19,586 nt of DNA from Exiguobacterium sp. AM39-5BH (GCF_003467445.1 NZ_QSGS01000023.1:1-19586); one strand, 5' to 3'; shown: positions 1 to 8,615, counted from the first letter of the stretch. Numbers and translations: made by a program. The notes: generated from the letters alone by a model not told the origin.

Positions 1-189
1 CGGTATTAGCCCCGATTTCTCGTGGTTATCCCAGACCTGAGGGCAGGTTCTTTACGTGTTACTCACCCGTCCGCCGCTCATTCCGTCGACTTCCCCCCGA
101 AGGGTTCCGCCGGTTTCCTGCGCTCGACTTGCATGTATTAGGCACGCCGCCAGCGTTCGTCCTGAGCCAGGATCAAACTCTCCAAAGAA
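1..189 (-). rRNA. rrs: 16S ribosomal RNA, 5' end (partial)
   Basis: On the minus strand this is the first part of a 16S rRNA. The universal 5' segment, AGAGTTTGATCCTGGCTCAG, reads leftward from about 182, followed by the ACGAACGCTGGCGG block. The gene runs off the left edge of the window. The mature 5' end is estimated at about 189 by comparison with the Bacillus 16S start. It is the first gene of an rRNA operon transcribed leftward, the same direction as the 23S/5S genes at the other end of the window. Confidence 0.97.
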
Positions 190-410
190 TTTGATATAGC
201 TCTTTAAAAATGACGAAGCTTGCGCTTCATTCAAACATTGTAAAACTTTTTTGCCTCATCGTTCAGTTTTCAAAGTTCGTCTGTCGTTCTTGGCGACTTA
301 AATATCTTAACAAGCTATCAACTAGAAGTCAATATCTTTTTTCGATTTTTAAAACCACTCTCGGCGACGTCTATTAATATATCAATAAAACTTTAAATGC
401 ACAATAGCTT
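190..410 (-). promoter_or_regulatory. rRNA operon tandem promoters and leader
   Basis: This non-coding stretch drives the 16S gene. Seen on the minus strand: a downstream promoter with -35 TTGACT (327-332), a 17-bp spacer and -10 TAAGAT (304-309); and a weaker upstream candidate with -35 TTGTGC (399-404), 17 bp and -10 TATATT (376-381), preceded by A/T-rich sequence resembling an UP element. The leader at 262-279 contains CTTTGAAAACTGAAC, like the boxA antitermination element of Firmicutes rRNA leaders. Tandem promoters are usual for rRNA operons. From 410 to the terminator near 540 I see only A/T-rich spacer. Confidence 0.75.
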
Positions 411-538
411 TTTTAGAAAAACTTTAATTTATTTTTCATTCCAGTTGTCTATCGCTTCAAATCTCTTCATATAATTCTAGTTCCTTCATTATATAGATAA
501 AAAATGCTCGATGTATTTGCTAGATTGGTTCAGCATAG

Positions 539-566
539 AAAAAGGCGAGATGGAATATCTCGCCTT
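539..566 (-). terminator. Terminator of the dnaX-ebfC-recR-yaaL operon
   Basis: A perfect 10-bp stem (arms 542-551 and 557-566, loop 5 nt) is followed on the minus strand by a run of T (539-543). The upstream arm includes part of the yaaL stop codon, so translation ends inside the hairpin. It separates the operon from the downstream rRNA promoters. Confidence 0.9.
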
Positions 567-789
567 ACGACCTTAAGTTAGACAGTGAAACATTGCGTCG
601 CTTCGCTTCTTTCAAATAAAAGAAGTATAGGGCTTCCGCTTGTTTTACTTGGGCTGCTAACTCACCGGTATCTTCGATGCTCACTTCAAGAATGTGACGT
701 TTCGATTCGTACTTCGCCTTAGCATCTAACAGCTCCGACAAAAACCTTTGATCGTAACCATAGCGTAAAGGTTTACGAAACCACTTCAT
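565..789 (-). CDS. yaaL: YaaL family protein (DUF2508)
   Basis: A 74-residue soluble, charged protein of unknown function. Length, sequence style (N-terminal [12 protein letters not shown], helical charged centre) and position directly after recR match the YaaL/DUF2508 family of Bacillales. Its ATG (787-789) overlaps the recR stop in an ATGA arrangement, so it is probably translationally coupled to recR and is the last gene of the operon. In Bacillus subtilis yaaL is followed by bofA; here the next object is a terminator and then rRNA promoters, so bofA is absent. No catalytic motif is visible and I infer no function. Confidence 0.85.
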   Translation of the reverse strand: MKWFRKPLRYGYDQRFLSELLDAKAKYESKRHILEVSIEDTGELAAQVKQAEALYFFYLKEAKRRNVSLSNLRS

Positions 790-1385
790 AGTTCCCGTCG
801 ACCTTCCATTGCTCTAGATAATGTCACTTCATCCGCGTATTCCAAATCGCCACCCACGGGCAACCCGTGAGCAAGACGCGTTACACGGATACCGGTCGGT
901 TTTAAAAGTCGAGATAGATACATCGAAGTCGCTTCCCCTTCAATGTTCGGGTTAGTTGCTAAAATGACTTCACTAATCGCTTCATTTTCTTGGAGACGTG
1001 TTAACAAACTCGAGACGTTAATGTCTTCAGGACCAATTCCTTCCATCGGACTAATCGCTCCATGCAAGACATGATACTTCCCGCGGTACTCTCGCATCTT
1101 CTCCATCGCAATCACATCTCTAGAATCTTGAACGACACAGACTACCGTCTCATCACGATGCGAATCTGTACAAATTGCACATGGATCAACATCTGTAATG
1201 TGTCCACACACCGTACAATATTTAATATCACGTTTGGCACTGACAAGCGCCTTAGCGAACGTCAATACATCGTCTTCTTCCATATCAAGTACGTGGAACG
1301 CTAGACGGATAGCAGTTTTCGGACCAATGCCCGGCAATTTTGTAAAGCTTTCAATCAAACGTCCGATCGCTTCAGGGTATTGCAA
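786..1385 (-). CDS. recR: Recombination mediator protein RecR
   Basis: RecR acts with RecO (and RecF) to load RecA on single-stranded DNA at gaps. The 199-residue protein has the full family layout: helix-hairpin-helix LPGIGPKTA (residues 17-25), a four-cysteine zinc motif (Cys57, Cys60, Cys69, Cys72), a Toprim domain (about 80-175) and the C-terminal [19 protein letters not shown] segment. Length equals that of Bacillus RecR. The start is a TTG at 1383-1385, behind an AAGGA-type ribosome site; a nearby ATG (1390-1392) is out of frame. It lies 22 bp after ebfC and overlaps yaaL by 4 bp, in the dnaX operon as in Bacillus, where replication and repair genes are co-expressed. Confidence 0.97.
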   Translation of the reverse strand: MQYPEAIGRLIESFTKLPGIGPKTAIRLAFHVLDMEEDDVLTFAKALVSAKRDIKYCTVCGHITDVDPCAICTDSHRDETVVCVVQDSRDVIAMEKMREYRGKYHVLHGAISPMEGIGPEDINVSSLLTRLQENEAISEVILATNPNIEGEATSMYLSRLLKPTGIRVTRLAHGLPVGGDLEYADEVTLSRAMEGRREL

Positions 1386-1407
1386 CTCGCATCTTTCCTT
1401 TCTTCAC

Positions 1408-1725
1408 TTAAAAACCTGGAAGGTTCATCCCTTGCGTAAAACGTCCCATTTTATCATTAACTAGTTGGTCAGCTTGTTTCATCCCGTCGTTGACCGCTGC
1501 TAACACAAGGTCTTGCAACATTTCGACGTCGTCTGGATCCACAGCATCTTCAGCAATAATGACATCAAGCACTTCTTTATGTCCGCTAACGACTACTTTA
1601 ACCATGCCGCCGCCTGCTGTACCTTCGACCGTTAAGTCTTTCAATTCTTCTTGAGCTTTCGCCATATCTTTCTGCATTTTCTGCATTTGCTTCATCATGT
1701 TGTTCATGTTTCCCATTCCACGCAT
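1408..1725 (-). CDS. ebfC: YbaB/EbfC family nucleoid-associated protein
   Basis: A 105-residue protein of the YbaB/EbfC family (YaaK in Bacillus), small dimeric DNA-binding proteins associated with the nucleoid. The Met/Gln-rich N-terminus ([19 protein letters not shown]), a predicted coiled helix, then [21 protein letters not shown] and the C-terminal [14 protein letters not shown] are the family hallmarks. The ATG at 1723-1725 has a strong AAGGAGG site 8 nt upstream. It sits 15 bp after dnaX and 22 bp before recR, the conserved dnaX-ybaB-recR order. Confidence 0.96.
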   Translation of the reverse strand: MRGMGNMNNMMKQMQKMQKDMAKAQEELKDLTVEGTAGGGMVKVVVSGHKEVLDVIIAEDAVDPDDVEMLQDLVLAAVNDGMKQADQLVNDKMGRFTQGMNLPGF

Positions 1726-1740
1726 GTAGAGCGCCTCCTT

Positions 1741-3417
1741 TTAAACTTCTTCAATTTCAACGACATCACCGAAACGTTCGAGGGCCTTTGAGACAAGTGG
1801 ATCTTCTTCATCCACTTCCTCTTCCTTATGATCCGAACGTTCAGCTTGTTTACGAAGGATGAACTCATTCTTCAACTCAACCCAATCGGTCTCGAGTACA
1901 GCCATGATTTCTCGACGAATCCCAGTCACTTCGAATAAGGCTTGTTCAATCACGTCTCGCGTGCGACCGTTCGAGCTAACCTGCTCGTAATGCCACGTCA
2001 TCCCATCTTTAAATTGTACCAGTAAGGTGTCACTAGCACAAAGCACAGCCTCACTCTCATAGAACAGTGCAAAAATCGGACCATCTTGCGTGCGAATGTT
2101 CCCCATGATGTCTTCCCAACTATCACGGATTGCGTTTAAGTGTTGGCGTTCCGCTCGTTGCAATAATTGACGAATGCGTTCTTTCGGGACTCGAATTTGA
2201 GTTCGCTTGGCAACTTTCGGTTTCTCCGTAGTCGCTTCCGCTACAGGGATACCCGTTTTCTTGACTTCATTCAACTCGCGACTCAGTTCACGGACCTGCT
2301 CTTGAAGTTGTTTCATCTGCTCTGTCATCGTCCGTCCTTGTTCGGCAATCCGAATAAACGTTAACTCAACTAAGACTTTCGGATGGTTTGATAATCGCAT
2401 CTGTTGCTGACAGTCATTCAACTCTTCAATCACTTGGAACAGTTCGTCCGTCGATGTCGCTTCAACAAATTGTCGGAACGCCTCTGTCGGACGGGCGCGT
2501 TCGAGTAAATCGACGGCTTGAGGTGAAGCCTTTAATAGTAAAGCATCACGATGAACGAATACGAGATCTTCAATGAATCGCTTTAAATCTTTCCCTTCAC
2601 GAAGCATCGTTTCCAACGTACTCAAAATTTGATCGAGTTGTTTCTGTTGTAAGCCATAAGCCATATTAAGCAGGGCATCATCCGTTACCGCGCCGGTCAC
2701 TTCTAGAACAGCGTCTTCGGTCAAACGGCCATCGCTAAAAGCGAGCGCTTGATCGAGTAGGCTGAGTGCATCGCGCATCCCGCCATCGGCAGCACGGGCA
2801 ATCAGCTTGAGCGCCTCCGGATCATAGTCATAATCTTGATCGTTCAAGATATATGCCATACGTGTTTGCAATTGACCGACTTCATGCCGTTTCACATCAA
2901 AGCGCTGGCAACGTGAGATGATCGTCGCCGGGATTTTGTGCGGTTCCGTCGTCGCCAAAATAAAGATGGCATGCGCCGGCGGTTCTTCCAACGTTTTTAA
3001 CAACGCATTGAAGGCACCGGTCGACAACATGTGCACTTCATCAATGATATATACTTTGAAACGCGCTTGAGAAGGCGGATATTTGACCTTATCCCGAATT
3101 TCTCGAATCTCATCGACCCCATTATTTGAAGCCGCATCGATTTCAAACACGTCCGGGCTCGTCCCTTCCGTGATGGCCATACAAGTCGGGCACGTGTTAC
3201 ACGGTTCTCGTGTGGGTGCTGTCTCACAGTTGATGGCTTTCGCGATAATTTTCGCCAAACTTGTCTTACCGGTCCCTCGTGGACCCGAGAACAAATAGGC
3301 ATGTGACATTCGTTCTTCAAGCAACGCATTTTGAATCGTACGTGTGATATGAATTTGACCGACAACCTCTTGGAACGACTGCGGACGATAAACCCGATAC
3401 AACGCTTGATACGCCAT
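1741..3417 (-). CDS. dnaX: DNA polymerase III subunit gamma/tau
   Basis: DnaX is the clamp-loader ATPase that places the sliding clamp and links polymerases at the replication fork. The 558-residue protein shows Walker A GPRGTGKT (45-52), the zinc cysteines 64, 73, 76 and 79, Walker B around IIDEVHML (124-131), sensor 1 ATTEPHKIP and the SRCQRF arginine motif. Domain III and a variable tau tail end in an acidic stretch. The ATG at 3415-3417 begins MAYQALYRVYRPQ, matching the family N-terminus, and has GGAGG 7 nt upstream. An upstream in-frame start would add 15 residues but lacks this support. I see no A-rich slippery site that would suggest programmed frameshifting. First gene of dnaX-ebfC-recR-yaaL. 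Confidence 0.97.
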   Translation of the reverse strand: MAYQALYRVYRPQSFQEVVGQIHITRTIQNALLEERMSHAYLFSGPRGTGKTSLAKIIAKAINCETAPTREPCNTCPTCMAITEGTSPDVFEIDAASNNGVDEIREIRDKVKYPPSQARFKVYIIDEVHMLSTGAFNALLKTLEEPPAHAIFILATTEPHKIPATIISRCQRFDVKRHEVGQLQTRMAYILNDQDYDYDPEALKLIARAADGGMRDALSLLDQALAFSDGRLTEDAVLEVTGAVTDDALLNMAYGLQQKQLDQILSTLETMLREGKDLKRFIEDLVFVHRDALLLKASPQAVDLLERARPTEAFRQFVEATSTDELFQVIEELNDCQQQMRLSNHPKVLVELTFIRIAEQGRTMTEQMKQLQEQVRELSRELNEVKKTGIPVAEATTEKPKVAKRTQIRVPKERIRQLLQRAERQHLNAIRDSWEDIMGNIRTQDGPIFALFYESEAVLCASDTLLVQFKDGMTWHYEQVSSNGRTRDVIEQALFEVTGIRREIMAVLETDWVELKNEFILRKQAERSDHKEEEVDEEDPLVSKALERFGDVVEIEEV

Positions 3418-3460
3418 GTCCCCGCCTCCTTTCTTCCTTACATTCTCTATTTCATCATAC

Positions 3461-3491
3461 AAAAAAATCTACAACCCTGGGGCCGTAGATT
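3461..3491 (-). terminator. SRP RNA terminator
   Basis: On the minus strand AATCTAC...GTAGATT arms (3466-3491) close a GC-rich hairpin followed by seven T (3461-3467). It lies just downstream of the SRP RNA and just upstream of dnaX. No separate dnaX promoter of good quality was seen, so dnaX may depend partly on readthrough here. Confidence 0.85.
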
Positions 3492-3507
3492 GAAGTTATT
3501 AAATAAA

Positions 3508-3785
3508 TCTGCCGCGCACCGATTTCTGAAAGCACGTCAATGTGCGTTACTCGTGCAGTTTGCTCGGCCCAAGCACCCCTGCGGCACACGGTACGTCACC
3601 ACTTAAGGCTGCTTCCTTCCGGACCTGACCTGGTTCATGGGTGACCGTTGCGCAGGACTCAGACGTCAACGCCACTTACACGAGGACAGGCCACACCAAT
3701 GCACTCCCTCGAATCGGAATTCAGTCTCGCTATAGCGGATTGCGAGTTACAGGGCACCGCTACCTCCCCGCCTAGCACGGCAAAT
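3508..3785 (-). ncRNA. ffs: Signal recognition particle RNA, large Gram-positive type
   Basis: The RNA scaffold of the signal recognition particle, bound by Ffh for co-translational targeting. The minus strand carries the universal S-domain core, with CAGGTCAGGTCCGGAAGGAA (about 3618-3637) ending in the asymmetric loop GGAAGCAGC. It also carries the Alu-domain start GTGCTAGGCGGGGAGG, as in the Bacillus scRNA. The two ends pair (GCCGTGC near 3776-3782 with GTGCGCGGC near 3511-3519). At about 278 nt it is the long form with an Alu domain, not the short 4.5S form. Ends are estimated from the closing helix; the primary transcript probably starts near 3817. Position between tadA and dnaX matches Bacillus. 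Confidence 0.95.
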
Positions 3786-3823
3786 GGGTAAATGAAGTTA
3801 GGCACTACGTTGAGTGCTATTAC

Positions 3824-4333
<510 letters not shown>

Positions 4334-4409
4334 ATACACACTCCGTTTCTGATCACTTATTATGAAAAAAAATGAAATTCATTTCGCTCGCCCTATCCAC
4401 TTCATTGTA

Positions 4410-4418
4410 TGCTAGAAT
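4410..4418 (+). promoter_or_regulatory. Probable extended -10 promoter of dgk-dck
   Basis: TGCTAGAAT (4410-4418) is an extended -10 element (TG, one base, TAGAAT) about 37 bp before the dgk start. No convincing -35 is seen at the right spacing. A 15-nt inverted repeat (AAATGAA, A, TTCATTT; 4370-4384) lies just upstream and could belong to either divergent gene. Confidence 0.45.
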
Positions 4419-4454
4419 GGAACTTGCACTTTGGATAATGGAGGATGACATCAT

Positions 4455-5090
4455 ATGTTTATAACGGTAGAGGGACCGATTGGTGTCGGGAAAACGTCAC
4501 TGGCCCATATCATCAGTCAGCACTTTTCAATGCAGATGCTGAATGAAATTGTAGAAGAGAATCCGTTTCTCGGCAAGTTTTACGAAGATATCGACGAATG
4601 GAGTTTTCAAACGGAAATGTTTTTCCTTTGCAATCGCTTCAAGCAATTAGACGATATCCACAAACACCACTTGAGTCAACAGCAATCCGTCGTTTCGGAC
4701 TATCATATTTTCAAAAACTTGATTTTTGCCCACCGTTCCCTGAGACCAGCTCATTTGAACAAATATGAGCAAATCTATAAGATTTTGACACACGATATGC
4801 CGAAGCCTGATGTCGTCATCTACTTACACGCCAGCATCGAGACGTTGATGAAACGTGTCGCTTTGCGTGGACGTGAAGTAGAAGAGAATATGTCTCGCGA
4901 CTACCTCGAACAGCTCGCCCGCGATTATGAAACGTTTATCGAATCATACCGCGCGACACACCCCGAAGTGACGATTCTTTCGTTCAGTGGAGATGAGCTC
5001 GATTTCGTCCAAAACCCGGACGATTTGACACACGTCCTCGCAACGATCGAACGTGAATTAGAATTGACTAAAGGAGCACAAATCAAATGA
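4455..5090 (+). CDS. dgk: Deoxynucleoside kinase, deoxyguanosine kinase type
   Basis: Phosphorylates deoxynucleosides, probably deoxyguanosine by similarity to Bacillus Dgk, in purine deoxynucleoside salvage. The 211-residue protein has the P-loop GPIGVGKTS (7-15), the substrate segment EIVEENPFLGKFYEDIDEWSF, FFLCNRFKQL, SDYHIFKNLIF in place of the usual DR motif, and a LID segment ALRGREVEENMSRDYLEQL. The ATG at 4455 has GGAGG upstream with a 10-nt gap. It overlaps dck by an ATGA junction (5087-5090), so the two kinases are coupled. It faces away from tadA. Substrate preference is inferred from its close likeness to Dgk rather than Dck and from gene order. Confidence 0.93.
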   Translation: MFITVEGPIGVGKTSLAHIISQHFSMQMLNEIVEENPFLGKFYEDIDEWSFQTEMFFLCNRFKQLDDIHKHHLSQQQSVVSDYHIFKNLIFAHRSLRPAHLNKYEQIYKILTHDMPKPDVVIYLHASIETLMKRVALRGREVEENMSRDYLEQLARDYETFIESYRATHPEVTILSFSGDELDFVQNPDDLTHVLATIERELELTKGAQIK

Positions 5091-5757
5091 CGCTGAATGA
5101 AAAATATAACATTCCGAATGACACGATCATCACGATCGGTGGAATGGTCGGAATCGGTAAATCGACAATCACAAACTCACTTGCCGACGCCCTCAACTTC
5201 CGCACTTCACTTGAGAAAGTAGATACGAACCCTTATCTCGATAAATTCTATCATGACTTCGAGCGTTGGAGCTTCCACCTCCAAATCTATTTCTTGGCGG
5301 AACGCTTTAAAGAACAGAAGAAGATTTTCCAATATGGCGGCGGCTTCATCCAAGATCGTTCGATTTATGAGGATACAGGCATCTTCGCCAAAATGCACTA
5401 CGAAAAAGGGACGATGTCTCCAACCGACTACGAGACGTACTCGAGTTTGTTTGAAGCAATGGTGCTGACACCGTTCTTCCCGCATCCTGACTTACTCATC
5501 TATCTCGAGGTTCGTTCGAGCAAGTGCTCGACCGTATTCAAATGCGCGGACGTGAGATGGAGCAACAAACACCAATCACGTATTGGGAAGAAATGTACGC
5601 GCGCTATACGGAGTGGATCAACAACTTCAACCTTTGCCCGGTACTCCGTCTCTCAATCGAAGAGTATGACTTGATTAACGACCCGAACTCGGTTGAACTC
5701 ATCCTTGAGAAAATCGAGAAACAATTGACGATCGCTCGCGAAGCGAAAGTCAGATAA
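5087..5757 (+). CDS. dck: Deoxynucleoside kinase, deoxyadenosine/deoxycytidine type, frameshifted as read
   Basis: Phosphorylates deoxycytidine and deoxyadenosine by similarity to Bacillus Dck. It has the P-loop GGMVGIGKST, SLEKVDTNPYLDKFYHDFERW, the DRS motif in FIQDRSIYEDTGIFAKMHY and, in a second frame, the LID segment MRGREMEQQTPITYWEEM. The frame breaks at about 5509-5511: CTCGAGGTTCG should read CTCGAGGGTTCG. Adding one G gives YLEGSFEQVLDRIQMRGRE without interruption and 223 residues, the normal length. Both halves are strongly conserved, so a missed G in a three-G run is more likely than a pseudogene. Second gene of the dgk-dck pair; a bidirectional terminator follows directly. Confidence 0.92.
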
Positions 5758-5760
5758 CCA

Positions 5761-5801
5761 AAGAAGGTGCACTGCTCACTTGAGCGGTGCACCTTCTTTT
5801 T
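5761..5801. terminator. Bidirectional terminator between dck and the HAAS gene
   Basis: A long hairpin with 12-bp outer arms (5761-5772 and 5787-5798), an inner GCTC/GAGC stem and an ACTT loop. T runs follow on the plus strand, and the A-rich start serves the minus strand. It ends dck and overlaps the stop codon of the leftward membrane-protein gene. Confidence 0.9.
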
Positions 5802-6798
5802 ACGTGTGGGCGATCTGAGGTTTTCGATACGTCGGCGTCTTCCGAGCCTTTCGGAAACCATCGATGGAGTCGAACATGGCTGCCAAAATCGTGATGGCGA
5901 CGACCAACCCGAACACCCAATCAAACGAGAGCACCCCGTCCGGGACGTTCGTCTCAATCCAGCTTAGAAAACGCGCATCGAACAAGCGTGACGAGCCCGC
6001 CATCCAAATGATGAACGTCGCCGAGATGAGATTGTACACCAAGTTATAGGATGCGAGTGCATACGTCCAGTGCCCTTTCATCCATTTCCACACCCCTAAT
6101 ACGACCTGGAGCAAAATGACGGTGACAAACAACCCAATCACGTCCATCAAAAACGCTTGATTGAAGATCGGCGTGATCATCGAAAAGCCCGTAGCTGTCG
6201 ATTCATAAATCCCTAGCAAGCGTTCGGCGTTGAGATACACCGCGAACCACACGGCCGTCCAAAATAAACCGAATCCGGCATCGAACTTACTGATGCGACC
6301 ACCTCGTGCGTACTCTTTCAATTTCGACACGTCCCACTTCATATCCGGTGCCGGCGTGTCGTCAGGTGCGTAACGCTCAATCAAAAAGAAGACGAGGGTG
6401 ATCCAAAAGATGAGCTGAATCGCGACATCCCATAACGCATCAAACATGTTCATGAGGAACGTACTGACCGTCGGAAATAGTGGCCCTGAGAACGTCGGCA
6501 TGCTCGCAAACACAAGCCCGAAGAAGACGAATCCTAAAACGATCGGAACGACCAATTTAATAACGGTCACATACATCGGGAAAAAGCGAGGACCGACCAC
6601 GTATTGCCCTTGTTTGTAACGCGACGCCACAACGACTGGATGCCCCATCTCCTCTAACACACGCTTCACTTCCGCTTCGCTCGGTTCGTCTGACAACGAT
6701 GACTCGATGGATTGTCGAACGGCAACGGCCGCTTCTTCCCGCCGTTTCGGAGGGACGTGCCGTACGACTTCATCGATATATACGTCAATCCAATTCAT
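5800..6798 (-). CDS. HAAS-domain-like six-helix membrane protein
   Basis: A 332-residue integral membrane protein of unknown function. The N-terminal 65 residues (MNWIDVYIDEVVRHVPPKRR..., ending in a ...RVLEEMGHPVVVASRY segment) resemble the HAAS/DUF1700-type helical domain, in which the GHP segment is typical. Six hydrophobic helices follow, at about 76-99, 117-141, 176-195, 216-238, 249-267 and 292-310, with a cytoplasmic-looking charged loop at 142-175. The chosen ATG (6796-6798) has AAGGAG upstream; the longer open frame to 6963 runs through terminators and is not credible. HAAS proteins often sit beside a PadR-type regulator that controls them; none is here. It occupies a place between tRNA-Ser and dck that is empty in Bacillus. 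Confidence 0.75.
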   Translation of the reverse strand: MNWIDVYIDEVVRHVPPKRREEAAVAVRQSIESSLSDEPSEAEVKRVLEEMGHPVVVASRYKQGQYVVGPRFFPMYVTVIKLVVPIVLGFVFFGLVFASMPTFSGPLFPTVSTFLMNMFDALWDVAIQLIFWITLVFFLIERYAPDDTPAPDMKWDVSKLKEYARGGRISKFDAGFGLFWTAVWFAVYLNAERLLGIYESTATGFSMITPIFNQAFLMDVIGLFVTVILLQVVLGVWKWMKGHWTYALASYNLVYNLISATFIIWMAGSSRLFDARFLSWIETNVPDGVLSFDWVFGLVVAITILAAMFDSIDGFRKARKTPTYRKPQIAHT

Positions 6799-6831
6799 GA
6801 CGCTCCACTCCTTCCGTCTGCGCCAGTACAG

Positions 6832-6861
6832 TCTATATGAATAAGATTCCCGATTGCTCAA
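6832..6861 (-). promoter_or_regulatory. Possible promoter of the HAAS gene
   Basis: On the minus strand TTGAGC (6856-6861), an 18-bp spacer and TATAGA (6832-6837). It lies after the tandem terminators and about 34 bp before the start codon. The match to consensus is moderate. Confidence 0.45.
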
Positions 6862-6895
6862 CGAATTAGTGACATTTCGCAGGATTGACACAAAC

Positions 6896-6922
6896 AAAAA
6901 AAGCCGTAGACCGGAGTCTACG
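6896..6922 (-). terminator. Second of two tandem terminators after the tRNA-Ser genes
   Basis: A 7-bp stem (6905-6911 with 6916-6922) and a four-base loop, followed on the minus strand by GG and seven T (6896-6902). It backs up the hairpin immediately upstream. Confidence 0.85.
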
Positions 6923-6927
6923 ACCAT

Positions 6928-6955
6928 AAAAAAACGCATCTGCCCATGCAGATGC
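6928..6955 (-). terminator. First of two tandem terminators after the tRNA-Ser genes
   Basis: A perfect 8-bp stem (GCATCTGC, 6936-6943, with 6948-6955) and a four-base loop, followed on the minus strand by seven T (6928-6934). It starts 10 nt after the tRNA-Ser(CGA) 3' end. Confidence 0.9.
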
Positions 6956-6964
6956 CAAAACAAG

Positions 6965-7054
6965 CGGAGTTGGTGGGATTCGAACCCACGCGAGCCTTAC
7001 GACTCCTAACGGATTTCGAGTCCGTCCCCTTCAGCCGGGCTTGGGTACAACTCC
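6965..7054 (-). tRNA. tRNA-Ser (anticodon CGA)
   Basis: The 90-nt class II tRNA has acceptor arms GGAGTTG/CAACTCC, discriminator G, anticodon loop CTCGAAA in an ACGGA/TCCGT stem, a long variable arm typical of serine tRNA and the T-loop TTCGAAT. It reads UCG codons. CCA is not encoded (the next bases are CTTG). It is the second tRNA of a two-gene transcript and lies downstream of serS, as a tRNA-Ser does in Bacillus. Confidence 0.97.
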
Positions 7055-7083
7055 AGGCTTAAAAAAGTGTAAAAAAAAGAAAA

Positions 7084-7174
7084 TGGAGGAGGTGGTGGGA
7101 TTCGAACCCACGCAGGCTATTACACCCCTGACGGTTTTCAAGACCGTTCCCTTAAACCACTTGGGTACACCTCC
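7084..7174 (-). tRNA. tRNA-Ser (anticodon UGA)
   Basis: Class II serine tRNA with acceptor arms GGAGGTG/CACCTCC, anticodon loop CTTGAAA in an ACGGT/ACCGT stem, a long variable arm and T-loop TTCGAAT. CCA is encoded at 7084-7086. The discriminator (7087) reads U, whereas serine tRNAs usually have G there, as the neighbouring gene does; this is either a variant or a base error. It is first in the tRNA pair, 29 nt before tRNA-Ser(CGA). Confidence 0.96.
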
Positions 7175-7221
7175 AAAGCTCATATACAATTGGCGAGCAA
7201 ACATCTCGCTCGACATGATTT

Positions 7222-7250
7222 ATAGTACCAACTTGGCAGACAGATGTCAA
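7222..7250 (-). promoter_or_regulatory. Promoter of the tRNA-Ser pair
   Basis: On the minus strand a consensus -35 TTGACA (7245-7250), 17 bp and -10 TACTAT (7222-7227), giving a start about 40 nt before tRNA-Ser(UGA). With the serS terminator just upstream, the two tRNAs form an independent strong transcription unit. Confidence 0.88.
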
Positions 7251-7283
7251 ACCCTTTTGCGCAAAAACATTAAAAAAAAACCG

Positions 7284-7321
7284 AAAAAAATCCCGTCTGA
7301 ACAAAACAGTTCAGACGGGAT
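7284..7321 (-). terminator. serS terminator
   Basis: A 13-bp perfect stem (7290-7302 with 7309-7321) and a six-base loop, followed on the minus strand by a T run (7284-7290). It begins 10 bp after the serS stop and isolates serS from the tRNA promoter. Confidence 0.93.
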
Positions 7322-7331
7322 GGATGCTGCC

Positions 7332-8615
7332 TTAACGAGGCATTTCAATTTTCTCGACGCCACCCATATACGGACGGAGCACTTCTGGGATGACGACCGA
7401 GCCGTCAGCCTGTTGGAAGTTCTCTAAAATCGCAGCCACAGTCCGGCCGACCGCGAGGCCGGATCCGTTGAGCGTGTGGACGAACTCCGGTTTCGCATTC
7501 GCATCGCGACGGAAGCGGATTCCGGCCCGGCGTGCTTGGAAATCTTCAAAGTTTGAGCAAGATGAGATTTCACGGTACATCCCTTGCGCCGGCATCCACA
7601 CTTCAATGTCATATTTCTTCGCCGCCGTGAAGCCGAGATCTGCCGTACACATGCTGAGCACTTGATATGGGAGACCAAGACGCTTAAGCACTTCTTCAGC
7701 GTGGCCAGTCAAGAGTTCGAGTTGTTCATAAGACTCTTCCGGTCTCACGAAGCGTACGAGTTCGACTTTGTTGAACTGGTGCTGACGAATCAAACCACGT
7801 GTGTCGCGTCCGGCTGATCCTGCTTCTGAACGGAAACAAGCGCTATACGCTGTATACGTGATTGGAAGTTGGTCTTCCGCGATAATCTCGTCACGGTGCA
7901 TGTTCGTCACCGGAACTTCTGCCGTCGGTACGAGGAAGTAGTTCGTGTCCGCGACTTTAAATGCGTCTTCTTCAAACTTAGGAAGTTGTCCCGTCCCGGT
8001 CATCGCGTCTCGATTGACCATATAAGGAGGAAGCACTTCAGAATAGCCATGTTCATCGGCATGCATATCCATCATGAAGTTGATGAGGGCACGTTCGAGA
8101 CGTGCGCCGAGACCTTTATAAAAGACAAACCGGCTGCCTGTCACTTTACCCGCTCGTTCCACATCGACGATTTTCAAGTCTTCCATGACGTCCCAATGCT
8201 GTTTGAGTTCGAATTCGAACGTCGGTTTTGTTCCGACTTCACGGATCGTGACGTTATCGTCTTCCGTTTCGCCAATTGGCGTTGATTCGTGCGGGATGTT
8301 CGGGATGCTGAGGAGAATCAAGTTTAACTCGGCCTCGACTTCACGCAACTCTTCATCGAGCAATTTGATTTCATCCCCGAGACGGCGTGTCTCGAGAATC
8401 GGTCCATCCGCATCTTGCTTATTGCGTTTCAATTCCGCAATTTGCTTCGTCGCTTCATTTCGTTTCGCTTTCTTCACTTCGACCTCATTGATCAAGTTGC
8501 GGCGTTTCTCTTCTAACTCCGGGAAACGATCGAGCGCACTCAAATCCTCGCCGCGATGAACTAGCTTCGTTTTAATCTCTTCAAAATCTGTTCGTAATCG
8601 TTTAATGTCTAACAT
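7332..8615 (-). CDS. serS: Serine--tRNA ligase
   Basis: Charges tRNA-Ser with serine. The 427-residue class II synthetase begins [18 protein letters not shown] and has the long antiparallel coiled-coil arm (about 30-100) that grips the variable arm of tRNA-Ser. Motif 2 is seen in [16 protein letters not shown] followed by [11 protein letters not shown], and motif 3 in [17 protein letters not shown]. Length is normal for the family and the frame is intact. The ATG (8613-8615) has AAGGAGG 8 nt upstream. Expression is governed by a T-box leader directly upstream. Two tRNA-Ser genes follow on the same strand. Confidence 0.98.
   Translation of the reverse strand: MLDIKRLRTDFEEIKTKLVHRGEDLSALDRFPELEEKRRNLINEVEVKKAKRNEATKQIAELKRNKQDADGPILETRRLGDEIKLLDEELREVEAELNLILLSIPNIPHESTPIGETEDDNVTIREVGTKPTFEFELKQHWDVMEDLKIVDVERAGKVTGSRFVFYKGLGARLERALINFMMDMHADEHGYSEVLPPYMVNRDAMTGTGQLPKFEEDAFKVADTNYFLVPTAEVPVTNMHRDEIIAEDQLPITYTAYSACFRSEAGSAGRDTRGLIRQHQFNKVELVRFVRPEESYEQLELLTGHAEEVLKRLGLPYQVLSMCTADLGFTAAKKYDIEVWMPAQGMYREISSCSNFEDFQARRAGIRFRRDANAKPEFVHTLNGSGLAVGRTVAAILENFQQADGSVVIPEVLRPYMGGVEKIEMPR

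Noticed and set aside
52..234. An open frame over the 16S 5' end
   Set aside because: It lies in conserved rRNA sequence and the rRNA leader.
1741..3417. Programmed frameshift in dnaX producing a short gamma form
   Set aside because: No A-rich slippery heptamer with a downstream hairpin was seen in the domain III-tail region.
7041..7427. A plus-strand open frame running across tRNA-Ser(UGA) and the serS end
   Set aside because: It crosses a structured tRNA, a promoter and a terminator of the other strand; not a protein gene.
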